5,472 bases of DNA, from NCBI GenBank assembly GCA_031276835.1, contig JAISMI010000068.1, positions 1 to 5,472 of the forward strand, written 5' to 3'. How positions within the stretch are numbered: position 1 is the first letter of the stretch; the number at the start of each line of letters is the position of its first letter. Position numbers and translations under genes: made by a program. Below the pieces are notes generated by a model that worked only from the letters and a program-made list of their open reading frames with translations, did no database searches and had not been told where the DNA came from. Origin of the DNA: Holosporaceae bacterium (GTDB taxonomy: Bacteria; Pseudomonadota; Alphaproteobacteria; UBA3830). Below, in pieces: positions 5,442-5,472 of this stretch.

Positions 5442-5462
5442 TAATCCTGAAAAAAAGGATTA
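5442..5462 (-). repeat. Short hairpin in the leader of the hypothetical gene
   Basis: TAATCC and GGATTA pair across a 9-nt loop that is mostly Ts on the minus strand. The hairpin ends 4 nt before the AGAGG ribosome-binding site, so it could influence translation or be the tail of something upstream that the window cuts off. The arms are only 6 bp. Confidence 0.25.
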
Positions 5463-5472
5463 AAATTTATGC

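Noticed and set aside
1..5472. Defence island, CRISPR array, insertion sequence, tRNA or rRNA
   Set aside because: No evenly spaced repeats, transposase motifs, terminal repeats, or tRNA/rRNA-like sequence could be seen; the coding content is housekeeping genes plus a Tad pilus cluster.

Overview
The window carries six protein-coding genes, all on the minus strand, so gene order below runs from high to low coordinates. The best phylogenetic pointer is the small gene at 4233..4562, a DUF1476 / F1-ATPase zeta-subunit protein, a family essentially confined to Alphaproteobacteria. The omega subunit (3029..3433) also has the alphaproteobacterial N-terminus, and the pilus genes follow the Caulobacter-type cpaA-cpaB-cpaC order. 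The DNA is fairly AT-rich, with AT-rich intergenic sequence and several diverged proteins. This would fit a host-associated or otherwise AT-drifted alphaproteobacterium, but that lifestyle is an inference only.

Layout. (1) 4847..5425: a hypothetical protein of 192 aa that I do not recognise, followed by an intrinsic terminator at about 4749..4780. (2) A 284-bp gap (4563..4846) holding that terminator, several small inverted repeats, and just before the next gene a perfect 9-bp-arm palindrome that overlaps a consensus TATAAT box. (3) 4233..4562 (DUF1476/zeta) and 3506..4243 (enoyl-CoA hydratase/crotonase) overlap by 11 bp and are presumably one transcript. (4) 3029..3433 is rpoZ, encoding RNA polymerase omega, with a long acidic tail and a possible promoter of its own. 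(5) After a 172-bp AT-rich gap comes a Tad (tight adherence / Flp pilus) cluster: prepilin peptidase cpaA (2281..2856, TTG start), a large CpaB/RcpC protein (897..2279), and the N-terminal 282 residues of the outer-membrane secretin CpaC/RcpA (1..846), which runs off the window start.

How the genes work together. The three Tad proteins belong to one machine. CpaA processes prepilins in the inner membrane. CpaB is a membrane-anchored periplasmic component thought to work with the secretin. CpaC forms the outer-membrane pore. No pilin gene lies upstream of cpaA, where Caulobacter has pilA, and the remaining cpa/tad genes would be expected beyond coordinate 1. The upstream genes (DUF1476, crotonase, rpoZ) are housekeeping or metabolic and have no evident functional tie to the pilus.

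I found no CRISPR array, insertion sequence, tRNA or rRNA, and nothing that clearly forms a new defence or mobile system. The least ordinary features are the enlarged CpaB with an internally duplicated segment, the palindromic operator-like site, the crotonase stop codon that may cut off a family-like tail, and the unrecognised 192-aa protein.
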